A stretch of DNA of 16,012 nucleotides from Oscillospiraceae bacterium (lineage in GTDB: Bacteria; Bacillota; Clostridia; Oscillospirales; Ruminococcaceae). The DNA is taken from assembly GCA_004556975.1 (NCBI GenBank), contig SFFD01000030.1:1-16012 (forward strand), written 5' to 3'. Made by a program: the position numbers and the translations under genes. Of this stretch, positions 7,131-14,893 are shown one piece after another. Positions within the stretch are counted from its first letter, which is position 1. Each line of letters starts with the position of its first letter. The notes under the pieces are model-generated. The model was not told where the DNA came from. It saw only the letters and a list, made by a program, of their open reading frames with translations, and made no database searches.

Positions 7131-8432
7131 ATGCGTATATATGATATCATTGAAAAAAAGCGCAACGGCGAAAAACTTTCAAAAGAGGAAATTTATTTCT
7201 TTATTGACGGGTATGTAAAAGGTGAAATTCCCGATTATCAGATTTCTGCGCTTTTGATGGCAATATACTTTTCCGGAATGGATGATGAGGAAACAGCCGT
7301 ACTTACAGAAGCGATGATGCATTCCGGAGATATTATCGACCTTTCGGAATTCGGTGAATTTACGGTTGATAAGCACAGTACGGGCGGCGTCGGTGATAAA
7401 ACAAGCCTTGTTATAGCACCGGTTATGGCAAGCCTTGGCTGTAAAATGGCAAAAATGTCCGGAAGAGGCCTCGGCCATACCGGCGGCACGGTGGATAAGC
7501 TTGAATCCATACCGGGATTCAAAACGTCCGTTGCTCCTAAAGAATTTTTTGAGCAGGTAAGGCAAACCGGCGTAGCCGTAATCGGGTCTACGGCAAATCT
7601 TGCTCCGGCAGACAAAAAGCTGTATGCCCTTCGCGATGTTACCGCCACCGTGGACAGCATTCCGCTTATCGCTTCAAGCATTATGAGCAAAAAGCTTGCC
7701 GCGGGCGCGCACAACATCGTGCTTGATGTTAAAATCGGCAGCGGCGCTTTTATGAAAACCGAGGAGCAGGGAAGAAAGCTTGCGGAAAAAATGGTTAGCA
7801 TCGGCAAAAGCTTCAACAAAAATATTGCCGCGGTTATCACAAATATGGATCGTCCGCTTGGCTGCGCCATAGGCAACTCTTTGGAGGTGCTGGAGGCAGT
7901 TTCCGTGCTTAAGGGCAATGAAGTGCCCGATTTTGACCGTGTTTGTGTGGCACTAGCTTCCACGCTGCTTTCGCTTTGCTACGGCTGGAGCCGTGAGGAA
8001 AGCGAAAAACGCGTTTATGAAAGCATACGCAGCGGAGCTGCCCTTGCAAAGTTCAGGGAATGGATTTTTGCCCAGGGAGGAAATACGGAATTCATTGATA
8101 ATCCCAAAGCTCTCGGAACTGCAAAATATATAATTGAATATAAAGCAAAGGGCAGCGGCTATATTTCTTTTATGAATACCGAAGTTATAGGCAAGGCTGC
8201 CGCGGCTCTCGGCGCGGGAAGAGAAAAGACTACGGATTCTGTTGACCATACCGCCGGAATAATGCTTAAAAAGAAAACAGGCGATAAGGTAAATATAGGC
8301 GACACCGTCGCCGTGCTTTATACAAATAAGGAAGACGCGGAAATTGAAGCTTCACGGCTTATTTCCGAAGCCATAATTTATTCTGAAGAAAAACCAAATG
8401 AAGAACCCCTTGTTTACGGAATCATAAAATAA
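7131..8432 (+). CDS. pdp: Pyrimidine-nucleoside phosphorylase
   Basis: The product cleaves uridine, thymidine and deoxyuridine with phosphate into base and (deoxy)ribose-1-phosphate. Its 433 residues match the B. subtilis Pdp length. The N-terminal helical domain (MRIYDIIEKKRNGEKLS) precedes the phosphate-binding KHSTGGVGDKTS (K81-S92) and the family signature SGRGLGHTGGTVDKLE from S110. The C-terminal alpha/beta domain contains DHTAGIMLKKKTGDKV. It could equally be named deoA (thymidine phosphorylase); I chose pdp because the surrounding genes are Firmicutes-like and broad specificity is usual there. The gap to deoD is 20 bases and GGAG lies 11 bases before the ATG, a slightly long spacing. 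It is the third gene of the salvage operon. Confidence 0.94.
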   Translation: MRIYDIIEKKRNGEKLSKEEIYFFIDGYVKGEIPDYQISALLMAIYFSGMDDEETAVLTEAMMHSGDIIDLSEFGEFTVDKHSTGGVGDKTSLVIAPVMASLGCKMAKMSGRGLGHTGGTVDKLESIPGFKTSVAPKEFFEQVRQTGVAVIGSTANLAPADKKLYALRDVTATVDSIPLIASSIMSKKLAAGAHNIVLDVKIGSGAFMKTEEQGRKLAEKMVSIGKSFNKNIAAVITNMDRPLGCAIGNSLEVLEAVSVLKGNEVPDFDRVCVALASTLLSLCYGWSREESEKRVYESIRSGAALAKFREWIFAQGGNTEFIDNPKALGTAKYIIEYKAKGSGYISFMNTEVIGKAAAALGAGREKTTDSVDHTAGIMLKKKTGDKVNIGDTVAVLYTNKEDAEIEASRLISEAIIYSEEKPNEEPLVYGIIK

Positions 8433-8456
8433 ACGGCTTGGGACGGTGTATAAAAA

Positions 8457-9074
8457 ATGTTTGTTATGGGAATTGCGGGCGGAACGGGAAGCGGAAAAAC
8501 GACCTTTACCACTACACTTATCAACAGATTCAAAGATGATATAACTGTCATACATCATGACAATTACTATAATATTTTGGATCATCTTACCTTTGAAGAA
8601 CGGTGTCTTGTAAATTACGATCATCCCGATTCGTTTGATACAAAACTGATGATAGAGGACATAAAAAAGCTTAAAAACGGCGAAACCATTCAAGAGCCCG
8701 TGTATGACTATGTCGTACACAACCGCAGCAAAGACAAAACCATAACGCTTAAGCCGTCAAAAATACTGATTATAGAGGGAATTCTCATTCTGCAGAACAA
8801 AGAGCTGCGCGACCTTATGGATATGAAGGTTTTTGTAGATACCGACGCTGATGTGCGCCTTGGAAGGCGCATCCTCAGGGATATGGAAGAACGGGGAAGA
8901 AGCGTTGATTCTGTTCTTACACAGTACGCCGCCACGGTAAAGCCCATGCACGAAAAATATGTTGAGCCAAGCAAAAAATATGCGGATATAATTGTACTTG
9001 AGGGCGGGCATAACCAGGTGGCAATAGACCTTTTTTCCGGATATATTTCCGAATATTTAAGAAAAAATAAGTAA
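8457..9074 (+). CDS. udk: Uridine kinase
   Basis: The enzyme phosphorylates uridine and cytidine to UMP and CMP using ATP or GTP. The P-loop GGTGSGKTT lies at residues 8-16. HHDNYYN and NYDHPDSFD are the nucleoside-binding motifs of the family, DYVVHNR and the IIEGILIL strand follow, and the lid region contains RRILRDMEERGR. The length of 205 residues is typical. The ATG at 8457 has only a weak ribosome binding site (GGGA about 14 bases upstream); an in-frame ATG at 8466 would remove only three residues and keep the P-loop. The gene follows pdp after 24 bases and ends the operon: a terminator begins nine bases after its stop. Confidence 0.93.
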   Translation: MFVMGIAGGTGSGKTTFTTTLINRFKDDITVIHHDNYYNILDHLTFEERCLVNYDHPDSFDTKLMIEDIKKLKNGETIQEPVYDYVVHNRSKDKTITLKPSKILIIEGILILQNKELRDLMDMKVFVDTDADVRLGRRILRDMEERGRSVDSVLTQYAATVKPMHEKYVEPSKKYADIIVLEGGHNQVAIDLFSGYISEYLRKNK

Positions 9075-9082
9075 GCAAAACA

Positions 9083-9109
9083 AAAACGTACCGCAAGGTG
9101 CGTTTTTTT
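9083..9109 (+). terminator. Rho-independent terminator of the salvage operon
   Basis: The stem AACGTACC / GGTGCGTT (one T-G wobble) has a GCAA tetraloop and is followed by a run of T. It separates udk from the transporter genes. Confidence 0.85.
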
Positions 9110-9164
9110 ATATTGTTTAATAAAAAGCAGAGAAAAAATTTACAATCAAATAGGACTTTATGTC

Positions 9165-9204
9165 TTGAACTATTGTTCAATTTGTGTTACAGTAAAGGTA
9201 CTGT
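9165..9204 (+). promoter_or_regulatory. bmpA promoter with two inverted repeats (candidate operators)
   Basis: A -35 box TTGAAC (9165-9170) and a -10 box TACAGT (9188-9193) are 17 bp apart. The -35 box is the left arm of a perfect inverted repeat TTGAAC-TATT-GTTCAA (9165-9180). The -10 box overlaps a second perfect repeat ACAGTA-AAGG-TACTGT (9189-9204). Both have 6-bp arms and a 4-base gap, and their centres are 24 bp apart. Confidence 0.65.
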
Positions 9205-9236
9205 GAATAGAATTTTACACAGGGAGGAAACAAACA

Positions 9237-10535
9237 ATGAAAAAAATTCTTGCACTGCTTCTTGCCATGGTAATGATGCTTACCATGATGGCAGGATGCA
9301 ACAAACAGCCTGCCGATGACAACAGCGGCGACGTTAACAACAGCGAGTCCGAAAATCAGGGCGAAGAGAACCAGGGCGAAGAGACCCCTGACTACGACAA
9401 AATCCTTACCGATGCTGCAACCGCTCTTGGCTGCCTTGCACAGCAGAACCCCGGTGCCACCGGCGACTACAAAGTTGCAATGATCACCGACTATGGCGAC
9501 ATCACCGACCAGTCCTTCAACCAGACCACTTATGAGGCCTGCAAAGAGTTCTGCGAAGCTAACAACACCGAGTTCACCTACTTCAAACCCGCAGGTGACT
9601 CTGATGCAGAGCGTATTGCAATGGTCGAAAAAGCAGCAGACGAAGGCTATAATGTCATCGTAATGCCCGGCTTTGCTTTTGCAGGAACTGCTGTAAACAC
9701 CGAAAACCTTTATCCCGATGTATCTTTTGTAGTTCTTGACGTTGCTGCCGGCGACCTTCTCGGCGCTGTTCTCGGCGATGCTTATGACTACAATCCTGCC
9801 AACTGGGATGTAAGCAAGATCATCAGCTCCAACGTATACTTAGCAGTATACCAGGAAGAGCTCTGCGGATATATGGCAGGCTACGCTGCTGTAAAGCTTG
9901 GCTATAAAAAGCTCGGCTTCCTCGGCGGTATGGCTGTTCCCGCAGTTGTTCGTTATGGCTACGGCTTCGTACAGGGCGCTGACGCTGCTGCTGTTGAACT
10001 CGGCCTTACCGATGTTTCCATCAAGTATGCATACGGCAACCAGTTCTACGGCGATGCAAGCATCACCGCTACTATGGATACCTGGTATGCAGCAGGCACC
10101 GAAATCGTATTTGCCTGCGGTGGTTCCATCTATTCCTCTGCTGCCGAAGCTGCCGCAAAAGTTAACGGCAAGATCATCGGTGTTGACGTTGACCAGAAGG
10201 GTATCATCGATGGCAAGTATGGCGAAGGCATGACCGTAACTTCTGCTATGAAGGGTCTTGCTCCTACTGTTAAGACTTCTCTCCAGAAGATTCTTGACGG
10301 CAAATTCCAGGGCGGCATTATTGAGACTCTCGGTCTTGTATCTGAGAATCCCGAAGACAACTATGTTCAGATCCCTATGACCACTCAGTTTACTGATGCT
10401 TTCACTGCCGACAACTACAAAGCTCTTGTAGCTGATATGTTCAACGGCAAGATCACCGTTAACAACGACACCACGATTGCTGCTGCCGATAACGCAACCG
10501 TAGTTGCTGTTGAAGATCTCGGAAACATCAAATAA
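9237..10535 (+). CDS. bmpA: BMP-family nucleoside-binding lipoprotein of ABC importer
   Basis: This is the extracytoplasmic substrate-binding component of a nucleoside ABC importer, 432 residues. The signal peptide ends in the lipobox MAGC (lipidated C21). An acidic linker follows, containing NQGEE twice, encoded by a 15-bp tandem duplication at 9354-9383. The BMP/PnrA domain starts near residue 78 (KVAMITDYGDITDQSFNQ), with VEKAADEGYNVIVMPGF, SFVVLDV, LCGYMAGYAAVKLG and KLGFLGGMAVPAV as recognisable family blocks. The nucleoside specificity is inferred from the PnrA-type family, the permease types and the four salvage genes upstream. AGGGAGG lies nine bases before the ATG. Codon choice (AAC, GAC, ATC, TTC, CCC) is far more biased than in the neighbouring genes, as expected for a highly expressed binding protein. 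A terminator follows before the ATPase gene. Confidence 0.92.
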   Translation: MKKILALLLAMVMMLTMMAGCNKQPADDNSGDVNNSESENQGEENQGEETPDYDKILTDAATALGCLAQQNPGATGDYKVAMITDYGDITDQSFNQTTYEACKEFCEANNTEFTYFKPAGDSDAERIAMVEKAADEGYNVIVMPGFAFAGTAVNTENLYPDVSFVVLDVAAGDLLGAVLGDAYDYNPANWDVSKIISSNVYLAVYQEELCGYMAGYAAVKLGYKKLGFLGGMAVPAVVRYGYGFVQGADAAAVELGLTDVSIKYAYGNQFYGDASITATMDTWYAAGTEIVFACGGSIYSSAAEAAAKVNGKIIGVDVDQKGIIDGKYGEGMTVTSAMKGLAPTVKTSLQKILDGKFQGGIIETLGLVSENPEDNYVQIPMTTQFTDAFTADNYKALVADMFNGKITVNNDTTIAAADNATVVAVEDLGNIK

Positions 10536-10561
10536 TTTGAAGTAACACATTCACAGATAAG

Positions 10562-10588
10562 AAAGACGGGCTTTGCCCGTCTTTTTTA
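10562..10588 (+). terminator. Terminator between bmpA and the ATPase gene
   Basis: The perfect 10-bp stem AAAGACGGGC / GCCCGTCTTT has a TTT loop and the right arm runs into a longer T tract. It lies 26 bases after the bmpA stop. Partial read-through would give more binding protein than membrane complex. Confidence 0.88.
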
Positions 10589-10647
10589 TATGTAAAACTT
10601 TATTGATTTTGACGATTTTGCTTGTAATAATCTGATTCTTGTAGTAT

Positions 10648-10675
10648 TATAATTATATATTGCATGAATGGGAGG
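10648..10675 (+). promoter_or_regulatory. Possible -10 box and strong ribosome binding site before the ATPase gene
   Basis: A perfect TATAAT lies at 10648-10653 but has no convincing -35 box at 16-18 bp (TTGTAA at 10622 is 20 bp away). GGGAGG at 10670-10675 stands nine bases before a TTG codon at 10685 and decides the start of the next gene. Confidence 0.4.
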
Positions 10676-10684
10676 CGGTTAGGG

Positions 10685-12223
10685 TTGGAAGACCAATACG
10701 CAATAGAAATGCTTGGCATAACCAAAAGGTTTCCGGGTATTATTGCCAATGACAACATTACCCTTCGGGTAAAAAAAGGCGAAATTCACGCGCTGCTTGG
10801 TGAAAACGGCGCCGGCAAATCCACTCTTATGAGCGTACTGTTTGGACTGTATCAACCTGAAGAAGGCATTATCAAAAAAGACGGAGTTGAGGTAAACATA
10901 AAAAACCCCAACGATGCAAATGCTCTCGGCATTGGAATGGTGCATCAGCATTTCAAGCTTGTTGAATGCTTTACTGTTCTTGATAACATTATTATGGGCG
11001 TAGAGCCGAACAAATTCGGCTTCCTTCAGAAAAAAGAGGCTCATGATAAGGTTATGGCGCTTTCTGAAAAGTATGGTCTTCATGTTGACCCCGATGCTTT
11101 AATCGAAGATATAACCGTTGGTATGCAGCAAAGAACTGAAATTCTTAAAATGCTGTACAGAGAAAACGAAATTCTTATTTTCGATGAGCCTACGGCCGTT
11201 CTTACTCCTCAGGAAATAGACGAGCTTATGCAGATTATGAAGAATCTTGCCGCAGAGGGCAAATCCATTCTTTTCATCTCTCATAAGCTGAACGAAATTA
11301 TGGCAGTTGCCGACAGATGCACCGTTCTTCGCAAAGGCAAATATATAGGTACCGTAAATACAAAAGACACCACTATGGAAGAGCTTTCCGCCATGATGGT
11401 CGGAAGAAACATAAACTTTAAGGTTGACAAAGACGAATGCAAACCGGGCGATGTTGTTCTTGACGTGAAAAATTTGAGCGTTGCCTCAAAGCTTCATAAA
11501 AACGATGCCGTAAAAAATGTTTCCTTTAATGTAAAAAGAGGAGAGATTGTCTGCATCGCCGGAATTGACGGAAACGGTCAGACAGAGCTTGTTTACGGTC
11601 TTACAGGTCTTGCTCCGGTAAGCAACGGAAAAATTACTCTTTGCGGAAAAGACATAACCCGCGCTCCGATAAGAAAGCGCAATCTTCTCGGCATAAGCCA
11701 TATTCCGGAGGACCGCCATAAATACGGTCTTGTTCTTGATTATAGCCTTGAAGATAACCTTGTGCTTCAGCGCTATTTTGAACCGGAGTTTACCGATAAG
11801 GCAGGATTCCTTCGCAGAAAGAACATAAGAAAATACGCAGAGCGCCTTATTGAGCAATATGACGTTCGTTCGGGTCAGGGTCCTGTGACCATTGCAAGAA
11901 GTATGTCGGGAGGCAACCAGCAAAAAGCTATTGTTGCAAGAGAAATTGATAAGGACCCCGAGCTTCTTATTGCAGTTCAGCCTACCAGAGGACTTGATAT
12001 AGGAGCTATAGAGTATATACACAAACAGCTTGTGGCACAAAGAGATTCCGGAAAAGCCGTTCTTCTTGTTTCACTTGAGCTTGACGAGGTTATGGACGTT
12101 CCCGACAGAATTCTTGTTATGTATGAAGGCGAAATAGTCGGCGAACTTGACCCCAAAAAGACTACGGAAGAAGAGCTTGGACTCTATATGGCGGGTGCAA
12201 AAAGGGATGAGGTGAAACAATGA
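10685..12223 (+). CDS. nupO: Nucleoside ABC importer ATP-binding protein (two ABC domains)
   Basis: This is the cytoplasmic ATPase of the importer, with two fused ABC domains, 512 residues (B. subtilis NupO is about the same length). Domain 1 has Walker A GENGAGKST (39-47), a signature-like VGMQQR (145-150) and Walker B ILIFDEP (163-169). Domain 2 is the degenerate type usual for sugar and nucleoside importers: GIDGNGQTE (from 293) instead of a full Walker A, an intact SMSGGNQQK (406-414) and AVQPTRGLD (430-438), where the usual DEP is QPT. The first domain therefore probably does most ATP hydrolysis. The start is TTG at 10685, because GGGAGG lies nine bases before it; an ATG at 10664 lies upstream of that site. 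The stop overlaps the next start (ATGA). Confidence 0.92.
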   Translation: MEDQYAIEMLGITKRFPGIIANDNITLRVKKGEIHALLGENGAGKSTLMSVLFGLYQPEEGIIKKDGVEVNIKNPNDANALGIGMVHQHFKLVECFTVLDNIIMGVEPNKFGFLQKKEAHDKVMALSEKYGLHVDPDALIEDITVGMQQRTEILKMLYRENEILIFDEPTAVLTPQEIDELMQIMKNLAAEGKSILFISHKLNEIMAVADRCTVLRKGKYIGTVNTKDTTMEELSAMMVGRNINFKVDKDECKPGDVVLDVKNLSVASKLHKNDAVKNVSFNVKRGEIVCIAGIDGNGQTELVYGLTGLAPVSNGKITLCGKDITRAPIRKRNLLGISHIPEDRHKYGLVLDYSLEDNLVLQRYFEPEFTDKAGFLRRKNIRKYAERLIEQYDVRSGQGPVTIARSMSGGNQQKAIVAREIDKDPELLIAVQPTRGLDIGAIEYIHKQLVAQRDSGKAVLLVSLELDEVMDVPDRILVMYEGEIVGELDPKKTTEEELGLYMAGAKRDEVKQ

Positions 12224-13362
12224 AAAAGAATATTCTTAAAAATAATGTGGTTCAATCCCTTATTGCTTCACTTTCCTGCATAATTCTTGGCTTGTTTATC
12301 GGATATGTGGTACTTCTTTTCATCAACCCTGAAGGCGCTTGGGAAGCAATAATTACGGTAATCAAAAACTTCTTCACATATACAAAGCATGAAGCGCAGC
12401 TTAAAAACCTCGGCAATACGCTTGTAAAAACGGCGCCGCTGCTTATGTGCGCTCTTTCTGTTCTGTTTGCATACAAAGTCGGTCTGTTCAACATCGGCGC
12501 GGCCGGTCAGTATGTTGCGGGAACCTGCGCCGCTCTTTATGCTGCCCTTGCGTGGCACTGGAGCTGGCTGCCGTGTATGATTTTTGCAATTGCTTCGGGT
12601 GCTGTGCTCGGCGCAATCGTAGGCGTGCTCAAATCTTACTGTAACGTTAACGAGGTTATTTCGGGAATCATGCTGAACTGGATAAGCCTTTATACCACGA
12701 ACATGATACTCAATAATGTAAAAGAGCCTACAAGCCCTTATACATATCAGATGGCAAGCCACGGAAGAGACGCTGTTCTGCCGTCCCTCGGTATTGAAAA
12801 ACTCTTTAACGGCAACAAATATGTAAGCATAGCTATTCCGCTTTCAATTTTGATTGCCATTATTATTGCCATTGTGCTTGACAAAACAAAATTCGGATAT
12901 GAACTTAAAGCCACCGGCAATAACAAAAATGCCGCAAAATACTGCGGTATGGCAGAAAAGCGAAATACCATTCTTTCACTTATAATCGCCGGCGGTCTTG
13001 CCGGTCTTGGCGGTTCGCTTCTTTATCAAACGGGATTTGAACAGTGGCTTTGCACTGCGTCTTCCGTTCCGGGCATGGGCTTTAACGGAATTGCGGCAAC
13101 TTTCCTGGGCGGACTTGACCCAATAGGAACGATTTTTGCTTCTTATTTCATTCAGCACATTACCACAGGCGGAGCATATGTAGACAAAACAATGTACTGC
13201 TCACAGATTTCCGACCTTATTTCCGCAATAATTATTTATCTCTGCGGATTTGTGTTCTTCCTTAAATACGCAATGAATAAAGCTATTGCGGCGCGTGAAG
13301 AAAAGAAAGCACTTAAAGAAAAAGCAATAGCCGAAAAAGCTTCGGAAGGAGGCGAGAAATAA
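12220..13362 (+). CDS. nupP: Nucleoside ABC importer permease, first subunit
   Basis: This is an integral membrane subunit of the importer (BPD_transp_2 family, NupP/YufP type), 380 residues. Hydrophobic helices begin at about residue 10 (SLIASLSCIILGLFIGYVV). Family blocks include GLFNIGAAGQYVAGT, the cytoplasmic coupling region GYELKATGNNKNAAKYCGM, then IIAGGLAGLGGSLLYQTG and GFNGIAATFLGGLDPIG. The tail after the last helix is charged (KKALKEKAIAEKASEGGEK). It begins inside the stop of the ATPase gene (ATGA overlap), with GATGAGG just upstream, and its TAA shares one base with the start of the second permease gene. This arrangement implies fixed stoichiometry of the membrane complex. The name is by family and gene order, not by proven specificity. 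Confidence 0.92.
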   Translation: MKKNILKNNVVQSLIASLSCIILGLFIGYVVLLFINPEGAWEAIITVIKNFFTYTKHEAQLKNLGNTLVKTAPLLMCALSVLFAYKVGLFNIGAAGQYVAGTCAALYAALAWHWSWLPCMIFAIASGAVLGAIVGVLKSYCNVNEVISGIMLNWISLYTTNMILNNVKEPTSPYTYQMASHGRDAVLPSLGIEKLFNGNKYVSIAIPLSILIAIIIAIVLDKTKFGYELKATGNNKNAAKYCGMAEKRNTILSLIIAGGLAGLGGSLLYQTGFEQWLCTASSVPGMGFNGIAATFLGGLDPIGTIFASYFIQHITTGGAYVDKTMYCSQISDLISAIIIYLCGFVFFLKYAMNKAIAAREEKKALKEKAIAEKASEGGEK

Positions 13363-14303
13363 TGCTTCTTCTCGTTCAATACACTCTCGTTTTTGCTTCC
13401 GTTTTAATGCTTGTTGCCCTTGGCGGATGCTTCTCTGAACATTCAGGCGTTATAAACCTCGGCCTTGAGGGAATAATGGTAATCGGTGCTCTTGGCGGTG
13501 CGCTGATGATGCGCTATGCGCCGGAAGGCACCGTAGGCTTCCCGCTTGTTATGCTTACGCTTATTGCTGCAATTGTATTTGCAATGGCTTATTCGTCATT
13601 ATTGGGCGTGGCCTGCATTAACTTTAAAGCAGACCAGACCATTGTCGGTACGGCACTTAACCTTATGGGAACCGCAGGCGCTACTGTTATTGTTAAAGCA
13701 ATAAATACTGCGGAAGATGTAAACAACGTTTCTTCCACCATCCAGTATATTGACCAAAAGAAATCTTTTATCGTAAAAATAGGAGATTTTGAATTCAGCT
13801 GGTTTATGCTGATCGCCTTTATCGGACTTGCGATTGCATATATTGTGCTTTATAAAACAAAGTTCGGTCTTCGCCTTATGGCGTGCGGCGAGCACCCGCA
13901 GGCAGCCGACAGCGTGGGTATAAATGTATACAAAATGCGTTGGGCAGGTGTCCTGATTTCAGGCGTATACGGCGGTCTTGGCGGAATTTGCTACATTCTT
14001 TCCGGCGTTTCCGAATGGAAGTTTGAAAACGGCGTTGCCGGCTTTGGCTTCCTTGCACTTGCCGTTATGATATTCGGTCAGTGGAAACCCACAAGAATTG
14101 CTCTTGCAGCGCTTCTTTTCGGTATGTTCCGCGCTCTTTCCAATGTATACTTCGGATTTGATTTCCTTATGTCAATGAACATTCCGGGTTCCGTATACAA
14201 CATGATGCCGTATATCATTTCTCTCATCATTCTTGCGTTTACATCCAAAAAATCCCGCGCTCCTAAAGCGGAAGGTATTCCTTACGACAAAGGGCAGAGA
14301 TAA
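13362..14303 (+). CDS. nupQ: Nucleoside ABC importer permease, second subunit
   Basis: This is the second membrane subunit (BPD_transp_2 family, NupQ/YufQ type), 313 residues. It pairs with the first permease to form the channel. Blocks typical of the family are GCFSEHSGVINLGLEGIMV near the N-terminus, CINFKADQTIVGTALNLMG, the coupling segment FGLRLMACGEHPQAADSVG and the following VYGGLGGICYILSG, and GFGFLALAVMIFGQWKP. The last helix ends near LIILAFTSKKSRAPK. Translation starts one base into the stop of the preceding gene, with GGAGGCGA just upstream. A terminator follows 10 bases after the stop, closing the transporter operon. Confidence 0.92.
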   Translation: MLLLVQYTLVFASVLMLVALGGCFSEHSGVINLGLEGIMVIGALGGALMMRYAPEGTVGFPLVMLTLIAAIVFAMAYSSLLGVACINFKADQTIVGTALNLMGTAGATVIVKAINTAEDVNNVSSTIQYIDQKKSFIVKIGDFEFSWFMLIAFIGLAIAYIVLYKTKFGLRLMACGEHPQAADSVGINVYKMRWAGVLISGVYGGLGGICYILSGVSEWKFENGVAGFGFLALAVMIFGQWKPTRIALAALLFGMFRALSNVYFGFDFLMSMNIPGSVYNMMPYIISLIILAFTSKKSRAPKAEGIPYDKGQR

Positions 14304-14313
14304 CAGTAACAAT

Positions 14314-14357
14314 AATACACCGTGCGGCTTTTCGCCTGCACGGCGTATTTTGCTTTT
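14314..14357 (+). terminator. Terminator of the transporter operon
   Basis: A long hairpin pairs AATACACCGTGC with GCACGGCGTATT (one mismatch). It is extended by GGC / GCC around a TTTTC loop with one bulged T, and is followed by T-rich sequence. Confidence 0.8.
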
Positions 14358-14380
14358 GTGTTTAAAAATATAAATTTCTA

Positions 14381-14409
14381 TTGATAAAAATAACAACAGT
14401 CAATATAAT
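14381..14409 (+). promoter_or_regulatory. Promoter of the Fur/PerR-like regulator
   Basis: A -35 box TTGATA (14381-14386) and a perfect -10 box TATAAT (14404-14409) are 17 bp apart. This is among the best promoters in the window. Confidence 0.8.
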
Positions 14410-14411
14410 AA

Positions 14412-14432
14412 GAATAAGAACTATTCCTATTC
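14412..14432 (+). promoter_or_regulatory. Candidate operator at the regulator's transcription start
   Basis: GAATAAGAA (14412-14420) and TTCCTATTC (14424-14432) form an inverted repeat with eight of nine pairs around CTA. It lies directly after the -10 box, where a repressor would block its own gene. It does not closely match the B. subtilis PerR or Fur consensus. Confidence 0.4.
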
Positions 14433-14451
14433 CTGAAACGGAGGAGCTGCT

Positions 14452-14819
14452 TTGACAAGGTACGGTGAACAGATTCTTGCAATAGTTATGCGAAAGGGCG
14501 AACACCCAACCGCAGAACAGATTTTTTGGAAATGAAAGCGAATAATCCAAAAATCGCGCAGGGAACGGTTTATAATAATTTAAACAACCTTGTAAAAGAG
14601 GGCAGGATAATTCGTATTTCAGAGTCAGGGTTCCCGGATATGTTTGATAATACAACGCACCACGACCATATGATTTGTGTGAAATGCGGAAGGCTTACAG
14701 ATGTAAACCTTCCTGACTTTACAGATACTATTGAGCAAAATACAGTGGGAAAAATAACTTCATATGACCTTCGCGTGCGTTACATTTGCCTGGAATGTAT
14801 GAAAAAAATTGATATATAA
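14452..14819 (+). pseudogene. Fur-family (PerR-like) metalloregulator interrupted by a one-base frameshift
   Basis: Two overlapping frames together encode one Fur-family repressor. Frame one starts at TTG 14452 (GGAGG seven bases upstream) and reads MTRYGEQILAIVMRKG then EHPTAEQIF, but meets TGA at 14533. The rest continues in the -1 frame from 14526 (LEMKANNPK, TVYNNLNNLV). The break is in a run of six T (14522-14527); seven T, or a -1 slip on TTT, would give a 122-residue protein. In restored numbering the metal ligands resemble PerR: H18, D66, H71, H73 and D84, the last being Asp as in PerR rather than Glu as in Fur. Two CxxC pairs (C76/C79 and CLEC near the end) suit the structural zinc. 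Upstream is a good promoter, downstream the superoxide reductase gene. It may be a true mutation, a slippage-dependent gene or a sequencing error; no other damage is seen. Confidence 0.75.
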
Positions 14820-14840
14820 CCGATTGAAAGGCAAGACCCT

Positions 14841-14871
14841 TTGCATAATTACAGACTTTCGGTTATTATAA
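14841..14871 (+). promoter_or_regulatory. Candidate promoter and partial PerR-box-like site before desulfoferrodoxin
   Basis: A -35-like TTGCAT (14841-14846) and a -10-like TATTAT (14864-14869) are 17 bp apart. The 15-mer at 14857-14871 (TTTCGGTTATTATAA) matches the B. subtilis PerR box TTATAATTATTATAA at 11 of 15 positions, with the right half perfect. An alternative promoter is TTGACA at 14889 with TATATC at 14913. Confidence 0.4.
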
Positions 14872-14893
14872 AAATGCACTTTATATGTTTGAC

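Noticed and set aside
9110..9236. Riboswitch upstream of bmpA
   Set aside because: The leader after the predicted start is only about 35 bases and has no purine-riboswitch-like conserved junctions.
9354..9383. 15-bp tandem duplication in the bmpA linker as a phase-variation tract
   Set aside because: The unit is a multiple of three, so it only lengthens a disordered linker and cannot switch the frame.
9840..10550. Minus-strand open frame (236 codons) opposite bmpA
   Set aside because: It is a by-product of strong codon bias in bmpA on the other strand; no family resemblance or start signal is seen.
10644..10660. TTATAATTATATATT before the ATPase gene resembles a PerR/Fur box
   Set aside because: It matches only the left two thirds, lies in a very AT-rich stretch with an overlapping TATAAT, and the gene is a nucleoside transporter ATPase.
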